Shown: positions 8,673-17,320, counted from the first letter of the stretch. The stretch is DNA of 64,000 nt from Streptomyces sp. WZ-12 (GCF_028898845.1 NZ_CP118574.1:1612001-1676000), one strand, 5' to 3'. Translations and numbers: made by a program. The notes: generated from the letters alone by a model not told the origin.

Positions 8673-9677
8673 ATGTCACTGCCATCGTCAACGACCCTGC
8701 TCGACGTAGCCGTTCAGCCCGGCAGACCGCCGATCCTCCTCGCCGAGGGCGGCGACGACCCGGCGCGCTGGGCTGGCCAACACCGAGACGCCCTCTACGC
8801 CACTCTCCGCGAGCATGGTGCGTTGTTGGTTCGTGGGTTGGGTTTGGGTGACGCGGCGGTGACTGCGGCCGTGTTCCGGGCGTTGTCCGGTGGTCTGATG
8901 GCGGAGCGGGAGAGTTTCGCGCCCCGGGAGCGTTACGAGCCGGGGGTGTACTCGTCCTCGAAGTGGCCGCAGAACCAGCCGATGTGCATGCACCACGAAC
9001 TCAGCTACACCACCACCTTCCCCGGCCTGATGCTCTTCGCGTGCCACACCGCCCCCCAGGACGGTGGAGCCACCGCGGTGGCCGACGCCGCGGCCGTACT
9101 GCGGGCGTTGCCACGGCGGTTGGTCAAACGCTTCGAGCGCCAAGGATGGCTACTGACCCGCAGCTACAACAACGAGATCGGCGCCTCCACCCTCGAAGCC
9201 TTCGGCACCGAGGACCGCCACACCATCGAAAACTACTGCCACACCAACGCCATCACCTACCAGTGGCAACCCGACGGCACCCTGCACACCCGCCAACGCC
9301 GCAGCGCCCTGCTGACCCACCCCCACACCAAACAACGCTGCTGGTTCAACCAGATCGCCTTCCTCAACCAGTGGACCCTGGCGCCAGAAATCCGCGAATA
9401 CCTCACCGAGACCTACGGCACCGACGGCCTGCCGTTCAACACCGCCTACGGCAACGGCGAGCCCATCGAAGAAGACGTCATCGACCTGCTCAACACCACC
9501 TACACCACCCACACCGCCCGCGAACCCTGGCAAAGCGGCGACCTCCTCCTCGTCGACAACATCCGCACCGCACACAGCAGAGAACCCTTCACCGGAACCC
9601 GCGAGGTCCTCGTCGGCCTGGCCAACCCCACGCCACTGGCCGACTGCTCACCCACCATCGAGGTGACCACCCCATGA
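8673..9677 (+). CDS. SyrP-like Fe(II)/2-oxoglutarate-dependent dioxygenase (TauD/TfdA superfamily)
   Basis: 334 residues, the usual size of TauD/TfdA-type enzymes. The iron ligands are readable as H107-x-E109 in MCMHHELSY and the distal H301 in RTAHSREPF, with R310 (GTREVL) placed to bind 2-oxoglutarate. The HxE variant, the GGATAVADA stretch and the WFNQ motif (224-227) are characteristic of SyrP-type enzymes that beta-hydroxylate amino acids on or for NRPS carriers. CAGGAGAGG precedes ATG 8673. The stop overlaps the next start (ATGA). In this operon it could hydroxylate the diaminopropionate monomer or the polymer, which would make the product more than a plain homopolymer. That substrate is inference. 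Composition changes abruptly inside the gene, from G-rich codons to C-ending codons near 9150. Confidence 0.85.
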   Translation: MSLPSSTTLLDVAVQPGRPPILLAEGGDDPARWAGQHRDALYATLREHGALLVRGLGLGDAAVTAAVFRALSGGLMAERESFAPRERYEPGVYSSSKWPQNQPMCMHHELSYTTTFPGLMLFACHTAPQDGGATAVADAAAVLRALPRRLVKRFERQGWLLTRSYNNEIGASTLEAFGTEDRHTIENYCHTNAITYQWQPDGTLHTRQRRSALLTHPHTKQRCWFNQIAFLNQWTLAPEIREYLTETYGTDGLPFNTAYGNGEPIEEDVIDLLNTTYTTHTAREPWQSGDLLLVDNIRTAHSREPFTGTREVLVGLANPTPLADCSPTIEVTTP

Positions 9678-10737
9678 CCACCCTCCACCCCGCCCACACC
9701 CACCCACCCAACCCCCGCACCATCCCCACCTTCGCCGTCATCTCCGGCGCCCAAGTCCAACACGTCTGACCGGACACGCCCACCGCATCGTCGACCTGAT
9801 CGAAACCACCTACCGCCTCCACGACAACGGCGAAACCACCAACCCCCCCTCCTTCTTCCTCCACCTCCCCGACCGCCCCACCTCCCGCATCATCGCCCTA
9901 CCCGCCTCCCTCGGCGGCACCACCCCCATCGACGGCCTCAAATGGATCTCCAGCTTCCCCACCAACATCGAAGCCGGCATCCCCCGCGCCTCCGCCGTCC
10001 TCATCCTCAACGACCACGACACCGGCTACCCCTTCGCCTGCCTGGAAAGCTCCATCATCAGCGCCACCCGCACCGCAGCCTCCGCCACCCTGGCCGCCGA
10101 CCACCTCACCCGCACCCGCCCCCGACCCCGCACCATCGGCTTCTTCGGCACCGGACTCATCGCCCGCTACATCCACACCTTCCTCACCGAAACCGGCTGG
10201 CACTTCGACCAAATCGGCATCCACGACCTCTCCCCCGACAGCGCCGCCGGCTTCCGCCTCTACGCAGAACAAGCAGGCACCACCCCCTGGGTCACCATCC
10301 ACAACGACCCCGAAGAACTCATCCGCACCAGCGACCTCATCGTCTTCGCCACCATCGCCAACCAACCCCACATCACCAACCCCACGTGGTTCGACCACCA
10401 CCCCCTCATCCTCCACGTCTCCCTACGCGACCTCACACCCGACATCCTGCTCACCGCCGCCAACTTCCTCGACGACATCGACCACTGCCTCACCGCCAAC
10501 ACCTCCCCCCACCTCACCGAACAACGCACCGGCACACGAGACTTCATCAACGGCACACTCAACGACGTCATCAACGCACGCGTAAAAGTCCCCACCGACC
10601 AGACCGTAGTGTTCTCACCCTTCGGACTCGGCGTACTGGACCTCGCCCTCGGCAAGTACGTCTACGACGAAGTAGCCCGCTCCGACGCCCTCCACGTCGT
10701 CGACGACTTCTTCCACGAACTACGCCGCTATGGCTGA
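9674..10737 (+). pseudogene. sbnB: SbnB-like N-(carboxyethyl-amino)glutamate dehydrogenase (ornithine cyclodeaminase family), frameshifted
   Basis: The N-terminus starts at ATG 9674, overlapping the dioxygenase stop. It reads in frame 2 through TFAVISGAQVQHV and meets TGA at 9767-9769. The rest of the family sequence continues in frame 1 from LTGHAHRIVDLIE to VDDFFHELRRYG (stop 10735-10737). That frame has no ATG, GTG or TTG between its preceding stop (9664) and the conserved body. Restoring one C in CACGTCTGACC rejoins the frames exactly. The body shows the NAD-binding GFFGTGLIA, the KWISSFP segment and ~340 residues in all. SbnB oxidatively splits the SbnA product into L-2,3-diaminopropionate and 2-oxoglutarate. 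The disruption could be a sequencing error or a real loss of function. Almost every codon ends in C. Confidence 0.85.
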
Positions 10738-10773
10738 CCGGCCGACATCGCCACGAGTGCGGAAGGAGGCGTC

Positions 10774-11778
10774 ATGACGGTCATCTCCACCCCTGCGGAC
10801 TTCAACGCCGAGGACCTCTACGTCGACCTGCGGTCGATGGTGGGGCACGCCCTGTTCCTCAAGTGCGAGGGATTCAACTTCGCCGGCTCGATCAAGCTCA
10901 AGGCCGCGACCGAAATGGTGGAGGCCGCCGAGGAGAGCGGGACCCTGCGGGCGGGGTCCATCATCATCGAATCGTCCTCCGGCAACTTGGGCGTGGCCCT
11001 GAGCATCATCGCCGCCAGCAAGGGATACGGCTTCGTCTGCGTGACGGACGCGCGCTGCAACCTCTCGGCGCAGCGGTTCATGGAGGCGATGGGCGGCCAG
11101 GTGCACATCATCTCCGAGCCGGCGTCGCACGGCGGTCTGCTCGGTGCGCGCCTGGCGCACGTGCAGCGGTTGTGCGCCTCCGACGAACGGTATGTCTGGC
11201 TCAACCAGTACTCCAACGCGAACAACTGGAAGGCCCACTACCGCACCACCGCGCCGGCCATCGCGCGCCATTTCCCGCGCCTGAACGTGCTGTTCATCGG
11301 GACGGGCACCACCGGCACGCTGATGGGCTGCGCCCGTTACTTCCGGAAGCTGCACCGGCAGGTGAAGATCGTGGCGGTGGACAGCGTCGGCTCGGTGACC
11401 TTCGGCGGCGAGCCGGCCCGCCGGATGATCCCCGGCCTGGGCACCAGCGTCCGCCCCGCGCTGCTGGACGAGTCGTTCGTGGACGACGTGATCCACGTCC
11501 GGGAGGTGGACACCATCCGGACCTGTCACCGCCTGGCCCGGCGCGGGTTCCTCTTCGGGGGCTCGACCGGCACCGTCGTCAGCGGCGCCCAGGAGTGGTT
11601 GGCCAGGCAGTCCGACCCGGACCTCACGGCGGTGGCGATCTCCCCGGACCTCGGTGAGCGCTACCTGGACACCGTCTACCAGGCGAGTTGGGTCCGGGCG
11701 TTGTACGGGGAGGACGTGCTCGATCAGGATCGGCTGGCGGCGCGGCTGAGTCGGGTCGGTGAGTGGCGCGGCGGCTGA
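10774..11778 (+). CDS. sbnA: SbnA-like N-(2-amino-2-carboxyethyl)-L-glutamate synthase (PLP-dependent, cysteine synthase family)
   Basis: 334 residues of the fold-type II cysteine synthase family. The PLP lysine is K41 in FAGSIKLKAA, the substrate loop is ESSSGNLG (66-73), and the phosphate-binding loop is GTGTTGT (176-182). The FNFAGSIK and SPDLGERYLDTVY signatures are those of SbnA/VioB-type enzymes, which condense O-phosphoserine (or a serine derivative) with glutamate. Paired with SbnB this yields L-2,3-diaminopropionate. The start is ATG behind GGAAGGAGG, 36 nt after the sbnB-like stop, so it should be co-transcribed. It is the last gene of the operon; a hairpin follows at 11890-11912. 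Its codon composition is normal for the window, unlike its upstream neighbour. Confidence 0.9.
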   Translation: MTVISTPADFNAEDLYVDLRSMVGHALFLKCEGFNFAGSIKLKAATEMVEAAEESGTLRAGSIIIESSSGNLGVALSIIAASKGYGFVCVTDARCNLSAQRFMEAMGGQVHIISEPASHGGLLGARLAHVQRLCASDERYVWLNQYSNANNWKAHYRTTAPAIARHFPRLNVLFIGTGTTGTLMGCARYFRKLHRQVKIVAVDSVGSVTFGGEPARRMIPGLGTSVRPALLDESFVDDVIHVREVDTIRTCHRLARRGFLFGGSTGTVVSGAQEWLARQSDPDLTAVAISPDLGERYLDTVYQASWVRALYGEDVLDQDRLAARLSRVGEWRGG

Positions 11779-11889
11779 GGTCCCGTCGTGCGGCTCCGGC
11801 CGCCGCCGTACCGCCGCCCCGGTCGGGCAGCGCGTCCTCCTGGCCGGCGGCCCGCCGCCCGGCGGCGCGTTGCCACCGGACACGGCCAC

Positions 11890-11912
11890 CCGACTCCACG
11901 AGGAGGAGTCGG
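11890..11912 (+). terminator. Hairpin downstream of the sbnA-like gene
   Basis: Stem CCGACTCC / GGAGTCGG with a 7-nt loop, in the 182-nt gap between the sbnA-like gene and the convergent small secreted protein gene. There is no T tract, as is common for Streptomyces terminators. A GC-rich self-complementary stretch lies just upstream. Confidence 0.5.
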
Positions 11913-11960
11913 CCGGCGGCTGAACCACCCAGCGGGGCGCCGGAGTTCACCCGCCCGCCG

Positions 11961-12206
11961 TCACGTCAGAGCCCCCACGCGGCCCCAGCCGCTGTCCTTC
12001 GGCGCCGGCGCCCGTCCCGCCGCGCCGACGGCGACGAACCGGCCCCATCCGCTGTCCGCGACGACCACCCGCGAGGCCGAGGCCACCGCCGGTGCCGAGC
12101 CCTCGGGGGCGTGCGCCGCCCCGACGGCTACGGCGCCGAAGATTCCGACGGAGGCGAGAGCAAGGGCGAGGGCGGCCGAAGTGCGGGACGTTGTGGGGGA
12201 CTTCAT
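11961..12206 (-). CDS. Small secreted protein with repeated DSGWGR motif
   Basis: 81 residues starting at ATG 12206 behind AGGAGGAG. The N-terminus (MKSPTTSRTSAAL, then ALALASVGIFGAVAVGAAHA) is a Sec signal peptide, so the mature part is only about 50 residues. That part contains two copies of a short motif, ADSGWGRFVAVGA and KDSGWGRVGALT, one at the very C-terminus. I do not recognise the family. The repeat suggests either a small surface or extracellular structural peptide, or a precursor with processed units. It is convergent with the polymer operon and has no partner gene on its own strand. Confidence 0.65.
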   Translation of the reverse strand: MKSPTTSRTSAALALALASVGIFGAVAVGAAHAPEGSAPAVASASRVVVADSGWGRFVAVGAAGRAPAPKDSGWGRVGALT

Positions 12207-12666
12207 GGTGGTTCGCTCCTCCTGCTGTGGGTGGGACCGGATCCGGAATGTGCGGTGTTGCCCGCTCCTTCCGGTGCTCCAAGACTCCCCCGCGGGCGCC
12301 GGCCGGGCCATGCATCACGGCGCTCACCAAACTGCCATGCAGCAAGGCGAACAGCGTACGAATCGCTTTTACCCGGGCAAACTGGGGTGAATTTCCTCAG
12401 CGTTGATCGTCCCGATATCGCACCGTCGCCGCGATCACCCCCCTCCCGGACGCCATGAGCACCACCGCGATCAGCACGGCGACGGCCACCGCCGCGGCGC
12501 GTCAGCGCCTCGGCGCACCGCCAGGCCGCGGCCGGCACCCGACGCCCCGCGCGTCCGGTGCGCAGCCGGTCGGCGAGCCGGTGCCCGGTGCGGGCCCGCG
12601 ACGCCGGTCTCGCCTCCTGACCCCGGTCCGGCTGCCGCCCCGCCGCTCCGGGGGCACCCTGGAGGT
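12207..12666. other. Intergenic region between the small secreted protein gene and polX
   Basis: This 460-nt stretch must hold the promoters of both divergent neighbours. It has a relatively AT-rich patch near 12350-12415. I see no convincing gene, repeat or RNA element in it. Confidence 0.5.
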
Positions 12667-14397
12667 ATGGTCCGCGCCAATGACGAGGTCGAGGCGTTGC
12701 TCCAGGAGTACGCCGACCTCCTCGCGATCAGCGGCGGCGACGCCTTCAAGGCCCGGGCGTACGAGAAGGCCGCCCGGGCCATCGGGGGGCACCCCGCCGA
12801 CGTCTCGAAGCTGGACGCCAAGGGGCTGCGGGAGATCCCGCACGTCGGGGCGTCGATCGCGGAGAAGGTGGTGGAGTTCCTGCGCTCGGGCCGGGTGGCG
12901 GTGATCGAGGAGACCCGCGCGACGATCCCGGCCGGCGTACGGGAGTTGATCACCATCCCGACGCTCGGCCCGAAGAAGGCCCTGGTCCTCTACGAGGACC
13001 TGGGGATCACCTCCGTCGACCAACTGCTGGACGCCGTCCACGAGGAGCGGTTGCGGGACCTGAAGGGGTTCGGCGAGAAGACCGAGGAGAACATCCTGCA
13101 CGGCATCGCGCTGCTGCAGCAGGCGGGCGGCGGCCGCATCCTGCTCAACGCCGCGATGGACGTCGCCGAGCAGATCACCGGCGAACTGTCCCGGATCGCC
13201 GGCTGCGAGCGCTGCGCCTACGCCGGGTCGCTGCGCCGGATGCGGGAGACCATCGGGGACATCGACATCCTCGTCGCCGCGGAGCGGTCCGCGCCGTTCA
13301 TGGCGGCGCTGGCCGAGCTCCCGTCCACCGCCGAGGTCATCGCGCACGGCGAGAAGAAGACCTCCGTCCGCACCACCAAGGGCCTCCAGGTGGATCTGCG
13401 GGTGCTGCCGCCGGCCTCCTGGGGCGCGGGCCTCCAGTACTTCACCGGCGCCAAGGCACACAACATCCGGACCCGCGCGATCGCGGTGCACAACGGCCTG
13501 AAGCTGTCCGAATACGGGCTGTTCGACAGCGAGAGCGGCGAGTTGGTCGCCTCGGAGACGGAGGAGGAGATCTACGCCCGGCTCGGACTGCCGTGGATCG
13601 CACCGCCGTTGCGGGAGGACCGCGGCGAGGTCGCCGCCGGGCTGCGGGACGAACTGCCCGACCTGGTCACGGAGCAGGACATCCGGGGCGATCTGCACAC
13701 CCACACCGACCTCACCGACGGCCTGTCCTCCCTGGAGGACATGGTCGCCGCGGCCGCCGACCGGGGCTACGCGTACTACGCGGTCACCGACCACGCCCCG
13801 AACCTCTCCATGCAGCGGATGACCGACGAGAAGATGCTCGCCCAACGGGCCGCGGTGCGGGCCCTGGACCGCAAGCACCGCGGCATGCGGCTGCTGCACG
13901 GCACCGAACTCAACATCGACCCGGACGGCGAAGTCGACTGGCCCGACGCGTTCCTGGCGGAATTCGACCTCTGCGTGGCCTCGGTGCATTCGCACTTCAA
14001 CCAGAGCCGACGGGCGCTCACCCGCCGTCTGATCCGCGCCTGCGAGAATCCGTACGTCGCGATCATCGGCCATCCCACCACCCGGCTGATCGGCAAACGC
14101 CCGGGAATCGACGCGGACTTCGACGCGGTATTCGAAGCCTGCGCCCGCACCGGCACCGCCCTGGAAATCAACGCCCATCCCGAGCGGTTGGACCTGTGCG
14201 ATGAGGACATCCTGCGCGCCAAGCGGCACGGCGTGAAATTCGCCGTGAACTCCGACGCGCACGCCACCACGCACCTGCCCTATCTGCGCTATGGAATCGG
14301 CACCGCGCAGCGCGGCTGGCTCACCAAGGACGACATCATCAATGCCTGGCCGCTGACGAAATTGCGCCGCTTCCTGCGCGCGGGCCGCCGACCGTAA
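12667..14397 (+). CDS. polX: DNA polymerase/3'-5' exonuclease PolX
   Basis: 576 residues with the full bacterial PolX layout. A helix-hairpin-helix 8-kDa-like region is at 1-150 (ISGGDAFKARAYEKAARAI, then IPHVGASIAEKV). The nucleotidyl transferase core has GSLRRMRETIGDIDIL with metal aspartates at ~198 and 200 and a third near 243. A C-terminal PHP phosphoesterase domain runs from ~342 (GDLHTHTDLTDG, TELNID, SVHSHF, NSDAH). It fills gaps in base-excision repair and removes 3' blocks. ATG 12667 is very close to GGAGG, so the true initiation may be leaderless or use an upstream GTG. The gene stands alone and is convergent with the TetR gene downstream. Confidence 0.93.
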   Translation: MVRANDEVEALLQEYADLLAISGGDAFKARAYEKAARAIGGHPADVSKLDAKGLREIPHVGASIAEKVVEFLRSGRVAVIEETRATIPAGVRELITIPTLGPKKALVLYEDLGITSVDQLLDAVHEERLRDLKGFGEKTEENILHGIALLQQAGGGRILLNAAMDVAEQITGELSRIAGCERCAYAGSLRRMRETIGDIDILVAAERSAPFMAALAELPSTAEVIAHGEKKTSVRTTKGLQVDLRVLPPASWGAGLQYFTGAKAHNIRTRAIAVHNGLKLSEYGLFDSESGELVASETEEEIYARLGLPWIAPPLREDRGEVAAGLRDELPDLVTEQDIRGDLHTHTDLTDGLSSLEDMVAAAADRGYAYYAVTDHAPNLSMQRMTDEKMLAQRAAVRALDRKHRGMRLLHGTELNIDPDGEVDWPDAFLAEFDLCVASVHSHFNQSRRALTRRLIRACENPYVAIIGHPTTRLIGKRPGIDADFDAVFEACARTGTALEINAHPERLDLCDEDILRAKRHGVKFAVNSDAHATTHLPYLRYGIGTAQRGWLTKDDIINAWPLTKLRRFLRAGRRP

Positions 14398-14459
14398 CGG
14401 CCGCCCCCGGCACAGCCGTCGGGCGCGCGCGGCGCCGGGGCCCGTCCGAGGGGCGAGCC

Positions 14460-15119
14460 CTAGGCGGGCTCGGGCTCCGGTGTCGTGCCGCGGTCCCGCC
14501 GGTGCACCCGGTCCAGCAGCGCGGCCGGGTCCGGCTCGGCCTGGAGGCCGCGCAGCAGCAACAGCCACAGGTCGTCGAGGTGCTCCTCGATGTTCCGCCG
14601 TCCCTCCAGCGCGTCGGAGACGGTGTGCAGCCCGAAGAAGGCGCAGACCACGCCGTGCGCGGTGACCACCGGCTGCATCCCGACGGCCAGTTCGCCGTTG
14701 CGGGCGGCCTCTTCGAGGAGCTGGGTCACCGCCTCGATCCAGCCGAGGAACGGCGTCGGGAGCTGGGTCTCGATGGCCTTGCGCTCCGCCCACAGTCGAG
14801 CCCCGGCCCGCACCACGACGTCGTCCCGGAACGCCCGCGCCACCTCGAAGCTCAGCCCGACGAGTTTCTCCAACGCCGGTACGCCGGGCTGTCGGTAACG
14901 GCTGATCAGTTGCGGCCAGGTGGCGAAGTGCTCCTCGACGATGGCCAGGGCGAGCTTCTCCTTACTGGCGAAGTGGAAATAGATCGCGCCGCTGGTGCGG
15001 CCGGAATGCGCGCTGATATCGCTGATGCTCGTGCCGGCATAACCCCGCTCGTCGAACAGCGTTGCGGCCGCTTCCAGAAGGAACCTGCGCGTCGTCTTCG
15101 CCCGGATCTGCACATGCAC
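14460..15119 (-). CDS. TetR-family regulator, gamma-butyrolactone receptor (ArpA/ScbR) type
   Basis: 219 residues from a GTG at 15119; an in-frame reading continues upstream to 15218 but lacks a convincing start signal. The N-terminal helix-turn-helix (LLEAAATLFDERGYAGTSISDISAHSGRTSGAIYFHFASKEKL) is the classic A-factor receptor pattern. The ligand domain has RLWAERKAIETQLPTPFLGWI, matching the RLxxER and P-W/F segments of butyrolactone receptors. It is divergent from an AfsA-family synthase, 99 nt apart, which is the standard receptor/synthase arrangement. It probably represses that gene, and perhaps the nearby polymer locus, until the butyrolactone accumulates. Confidence 0.88.
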   Translation of the reverse strand: MHVQIRAKTTRRFLLEAAATLFDERGYAGTSISDISAHSGRTSGAIYFHFASKEKLALAIVEEHFATWPQLISRYRQPGVPALEKLVGLSFEVARAFRDDVVVRAGARLWAERKAIETQLPTPFLGWIEAVTQLLEEAARNGELAVGMQPVVTAHGVVCAFFGLHTVSDALEGRRNIEEHLDDLWLLLLRGLQAEPDPAALLDRVHRRDRGTTPEPEPA

Positions 15120-15218
15120 CTCAGATGTCGTTCTCGTGCCACCTGCTGGAAATGTACCGCGCCCCGCCTCCCCCAATTCACGGGTGCGGGTGTTCGAATT
15201 CCGATATTCCCTAGTCAT
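15120..15218. promoter_or_regulatory. Divergent promoter region between butyrolactone receptor and AfsA-type synthase genes
   Basis: A 99-nt gap shared by two divergent genes. It is noticeably AT-richer near the AfsA side (15190-15218, including TTCGAATTC and ATATTCC). Receptor-binding autoregulatory elements normally lie here, but I could not identify a convincing match to the published consensus by eye. Confidence 0.4.
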
Positions 15219-16139
15219 ATGAATACGTCACCTTCCGGCCCGGCCGAAAAGAGCCGACCGCTCAGTTGGTCCCGGACCGTCGAGCGGGAGTTGGTGCACC
15301 GGACCTCGGTGGCCGAGGTCCTCCTCACGGACGTCCGCCCGGCGCCGGCCACGGACACCTTCGACGCGGCGGCGTGCTGGCCGCGGGCCCACACGACCTT
15401 CCCGCGCACCGGGCCACAACGGCACAGCCCACTGGTCCTGGTGGAGACCCTGCGCCAGCTCGGCCTATACGTCCCGCTGCGGTTCTACGGGGTCCCCGCG
15501 ACATGCCACGCGATCATCACCGACCTGCACTTCCGGCTCTCCCCTGCGGCCGAACCGCCGGCCGCCCCCGGCGCGACCGAGATCACCTGCCGCGCCCGCG
15601 CGAGCGGCGTCCGACGGACACCGGACGGGACCGTCACCGGCCTGCGGCTGGACGTCGACTTCGCCGCTGGAGGGGCGCTTTTCGGCCGGGGCGGCGGCGG
15701 GGTCCGGTTCGTGCCCGAGGCGGGCTACGCCGCCCTGCGCGCCCGGGGCGCGACCGGCACTCCGACGCCCGCGCCCCCGCCGCCGGCGCACCGCCCGGGC
15801 GTCGCCGCGTTGACCGTGAACCACCTCCAGGACGCGGTCCTCGCCCTGGACGGCGACGGGCTGTTGGTGGCGCCGGCCGACCCGCTGCACCCGTTCCTCT
15901 TCGACCACCCCACCGACCACGTGCCCGGGATGGTGCTCCTGGAGGCCGCGCGACAGGCGGTCGCGTACCGCACCGGAGGCGCACTGGCGCGCCCGCGCGG
16001 GGGGCGGCTCAGGGCGGTGCGGTTCACCGAACTCGCGCCGCTCGCCCGCGTGCTGTGCACCCGGCACCACTCGACGTGCGTGTTCCGCATCGTCCAGGGC
16101 GGCACACCAACGGCCTACGGCACCCTCAGTTACGCATAG
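15219..16139 (+). CDS. afsA: AfsA/ScbA-family gamma-butyrolactone biosynthesis protein
   Basis: 306 residues with two hot-dog-like AfsA repeats. The first repeat includes ELVHRTSVAEVLLTD and HSPLVLVETLRQLGLYVPLRFYGVP. The second includes DPLHPFLFDHPTDHVPGMVLLEAARQA, the signature of AfsA proteins. The enzyme condenses a beta-ketoacyl-ACP with dihydroxyacetone phosphate, the first step of A-factor-type hormone synthesis. ATG 15219 lacks a strong Shine-Dalgarno sequence, consistent with a leaderless or tightly limited message. The receptor gene is divergent and a HAD phosphatase follows. No reductase of the BprA/ScbC type is in the window. Confidence 0.9.
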   Translation: MNTSPSGPAEKSRPLSWSRTVERELVHRTSVAEVLLTDVRPAPATDTFDAAACWPRAHTTFPRTGPQRHSPLVLVETLRQLGLYVPLRFYGVPATCHAIITDLHFRLSPAAEPPAAPGATEITCRARASGVRRTPDGTVTGLRLDVDFAAGGALFGRGGGGVRFVPEAGYAALRARGATGTPTPAPPPPAHRPGVAALTVNHLQDAVLALDGDGLLVAPADPLHPFLFDHPTDHVPGMVLLEAARQAVAYRTGGALARPRGGRLRAVRFTELAPLARVLCTRHHSTCVFRIVQGGTPTAYGTLSYA

Positions 16140-16197
16140 GGCATAAAATATGGACTTTTATCGATCTATTGACCCCGCCGCGTCGCCGTCCGTAGCG

Positions 16198-16209
16198 TAA
16201 CGATCGTTA
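16198..16209. promoter_or_regulatory. Perfect 12-bp palindrome upstream of the HAD gene
   Basis: TAACGATCGTTA is a perfect palindrome in an AT-rich pocket (16140-16213), in the gap between the AfsA gene and the HAD phosphatase gene. It would suit a TetR-type or other dimeric repressor. It may be a target of the adjacent butyrolactone receptor, but the site does not clearly match the receptor consensus. Confidence 0.4.
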
Positions 16210-16369
16210 TTTTCCGACGCGGAGCGCGCGTTGATCTCCCGTGCGCGGGAGCCGCCCCCCGTCGGGAACCCTCAAGCCCGCTGCCGCGGCCGTGCACCGA
16301 CGCAGTCATGCCTCGAAAGGCCACCCGGTCACATCGCCGCCCTCCGGGCCCAGCGGAACGGAACCTCGG

Positions 16370-17101
16370 ATGACAGCACACCGCATCCTTTCCTGGACCC
16401 CCGCCGCCGTCGTCTTCGACTGTGACGGCACGTTGATGGACACCGAACGCCACTGGGTGGACGCCCGTGACGTGGTGCTGCGCGAATACGGCTACGCCCC
16501 CGCCCCGGGGTTCGCGGAACAGGCCCGGGGCCTGCACTACACCGCGTGCGGCCGGCTGATGGCCGATGCGGTCGGCCGGCCCGACCTGACCGAGGAGTTG
16601 ACGGCCTCGCTGCTCGACCGCTTCCGGCAACTCGTCGCGGCCAACCCGACGACCATGCCCGGCGCCCCCGAACTGGTGCGCTCGGCCGCCCGGTTCGCCC
16701 CGCTGGCGGTGGCCAGCAACTGCCCGCTGGAAGTCGTGGAATCCTGCCTGGACTTCGCCGGGCTGCGCCGGTTCTTCGGCCACATCGTGGTGCCCGACGC
16801 CAGCACCAGACCCAAACCCCACCCGGACGTCTACCTGACCGCGGCCCGGCTCTGCGGGGTCGAACCGGCCAGTGCACTGGCCGTCGAGGACTCGCACTGC
16901 GGCATCCAGGCGGCCGCGGCCGCCGGACTCCGGGTGATCGGCGTCGGCCCCCGCCCGTCCGGGCCGGAGACCACGCTGGCCGACTGGTGGGTCCACTCGC
17001 TCCAGGAACCGGCCGTGCAGGGCTGGGCGGGCGCCCGCATCCCCATCCAGGGCGACGGCCCCAACGGCGCCCAGCACGGCACGCAAAACGGCACGCCCTA
17101 A
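16370..17101 (+). CDS. HAD-superfamily hydrolase (beta-phosphoglucomutase-like subfamily)
   Basis: 243 residues from ATG 16370; an upstream in-frame start at 16241 would add an unlikely basic tail. Motif I is VVFDCDGTLMDTE (Asp17, Asp19), motif II is in AVASNCP, motif III is the lysine in RPKPHPDVYL, and motif IV is AVEDSHCGI. The helical cap between motifs I and II is of the small type. It follows an AfsA gene, and butyrolactone synthesis needs a dephosphorylation step, so it may act on a phosphorylated butenolide or butanolide intermediate. That is inference from position; general sugar-phosphate hydrolysis is equally possible. Confidence 0.85.
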   Translation: MTAHRILSWTPAAVVFDCDGTLMDTERHWVDARDVVLREYGYAPAPGFAEQARGLHYTACGRLMADAVGRPDLTEELTASLLDRFRQLVAANPTTMPGAPELVRSAARFAPLAVASNCPLEVVESCLDFAGLRRFFGHIVVPDASTRPKPHPDVYLTAARLCGVEPASALAVEDSHCGIQAAAAAGLRVIGVGPRPSGPETTLADWWVHSLQEPAVQGWAGARIPIQGDGPNGAQHGTQNGTP

Positions 17102-17320
17102 CCGAGACCCAGCCCCGCGCCGGGCGCCCCGACCGCCCGCCCGCACGGTGCGCCGGGCTCTCGCCTCCCACCCGACCATCCGTCATCTCCCTTCCAGGCA
17201 CGGCCAGTTCGCGTCGGTCGGCGAGCACCGGCGGCGTCTCCGGGCGCGCGGCGCTCCTCGGCCGGCGGGCTCCGGCCGGCGCTCCGCACCGCCGTCCCCC
17301 TGGCCGCGGTGACGGCAGGG

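Noticed and set aside
9674..9769. Programmed frameshift in the SbnB-like gene
   Set aside because: GTC TGA is not a slippery sequence and no stimulatory structure is evident; a one-base deletion or read error is simpler.
9942..11657. Plus-strand open frame of 571 codons across the SbnB/SbnA genes
   Set aside because: Out of frame with both conserved proteins and Pro/His/Arg-rich.
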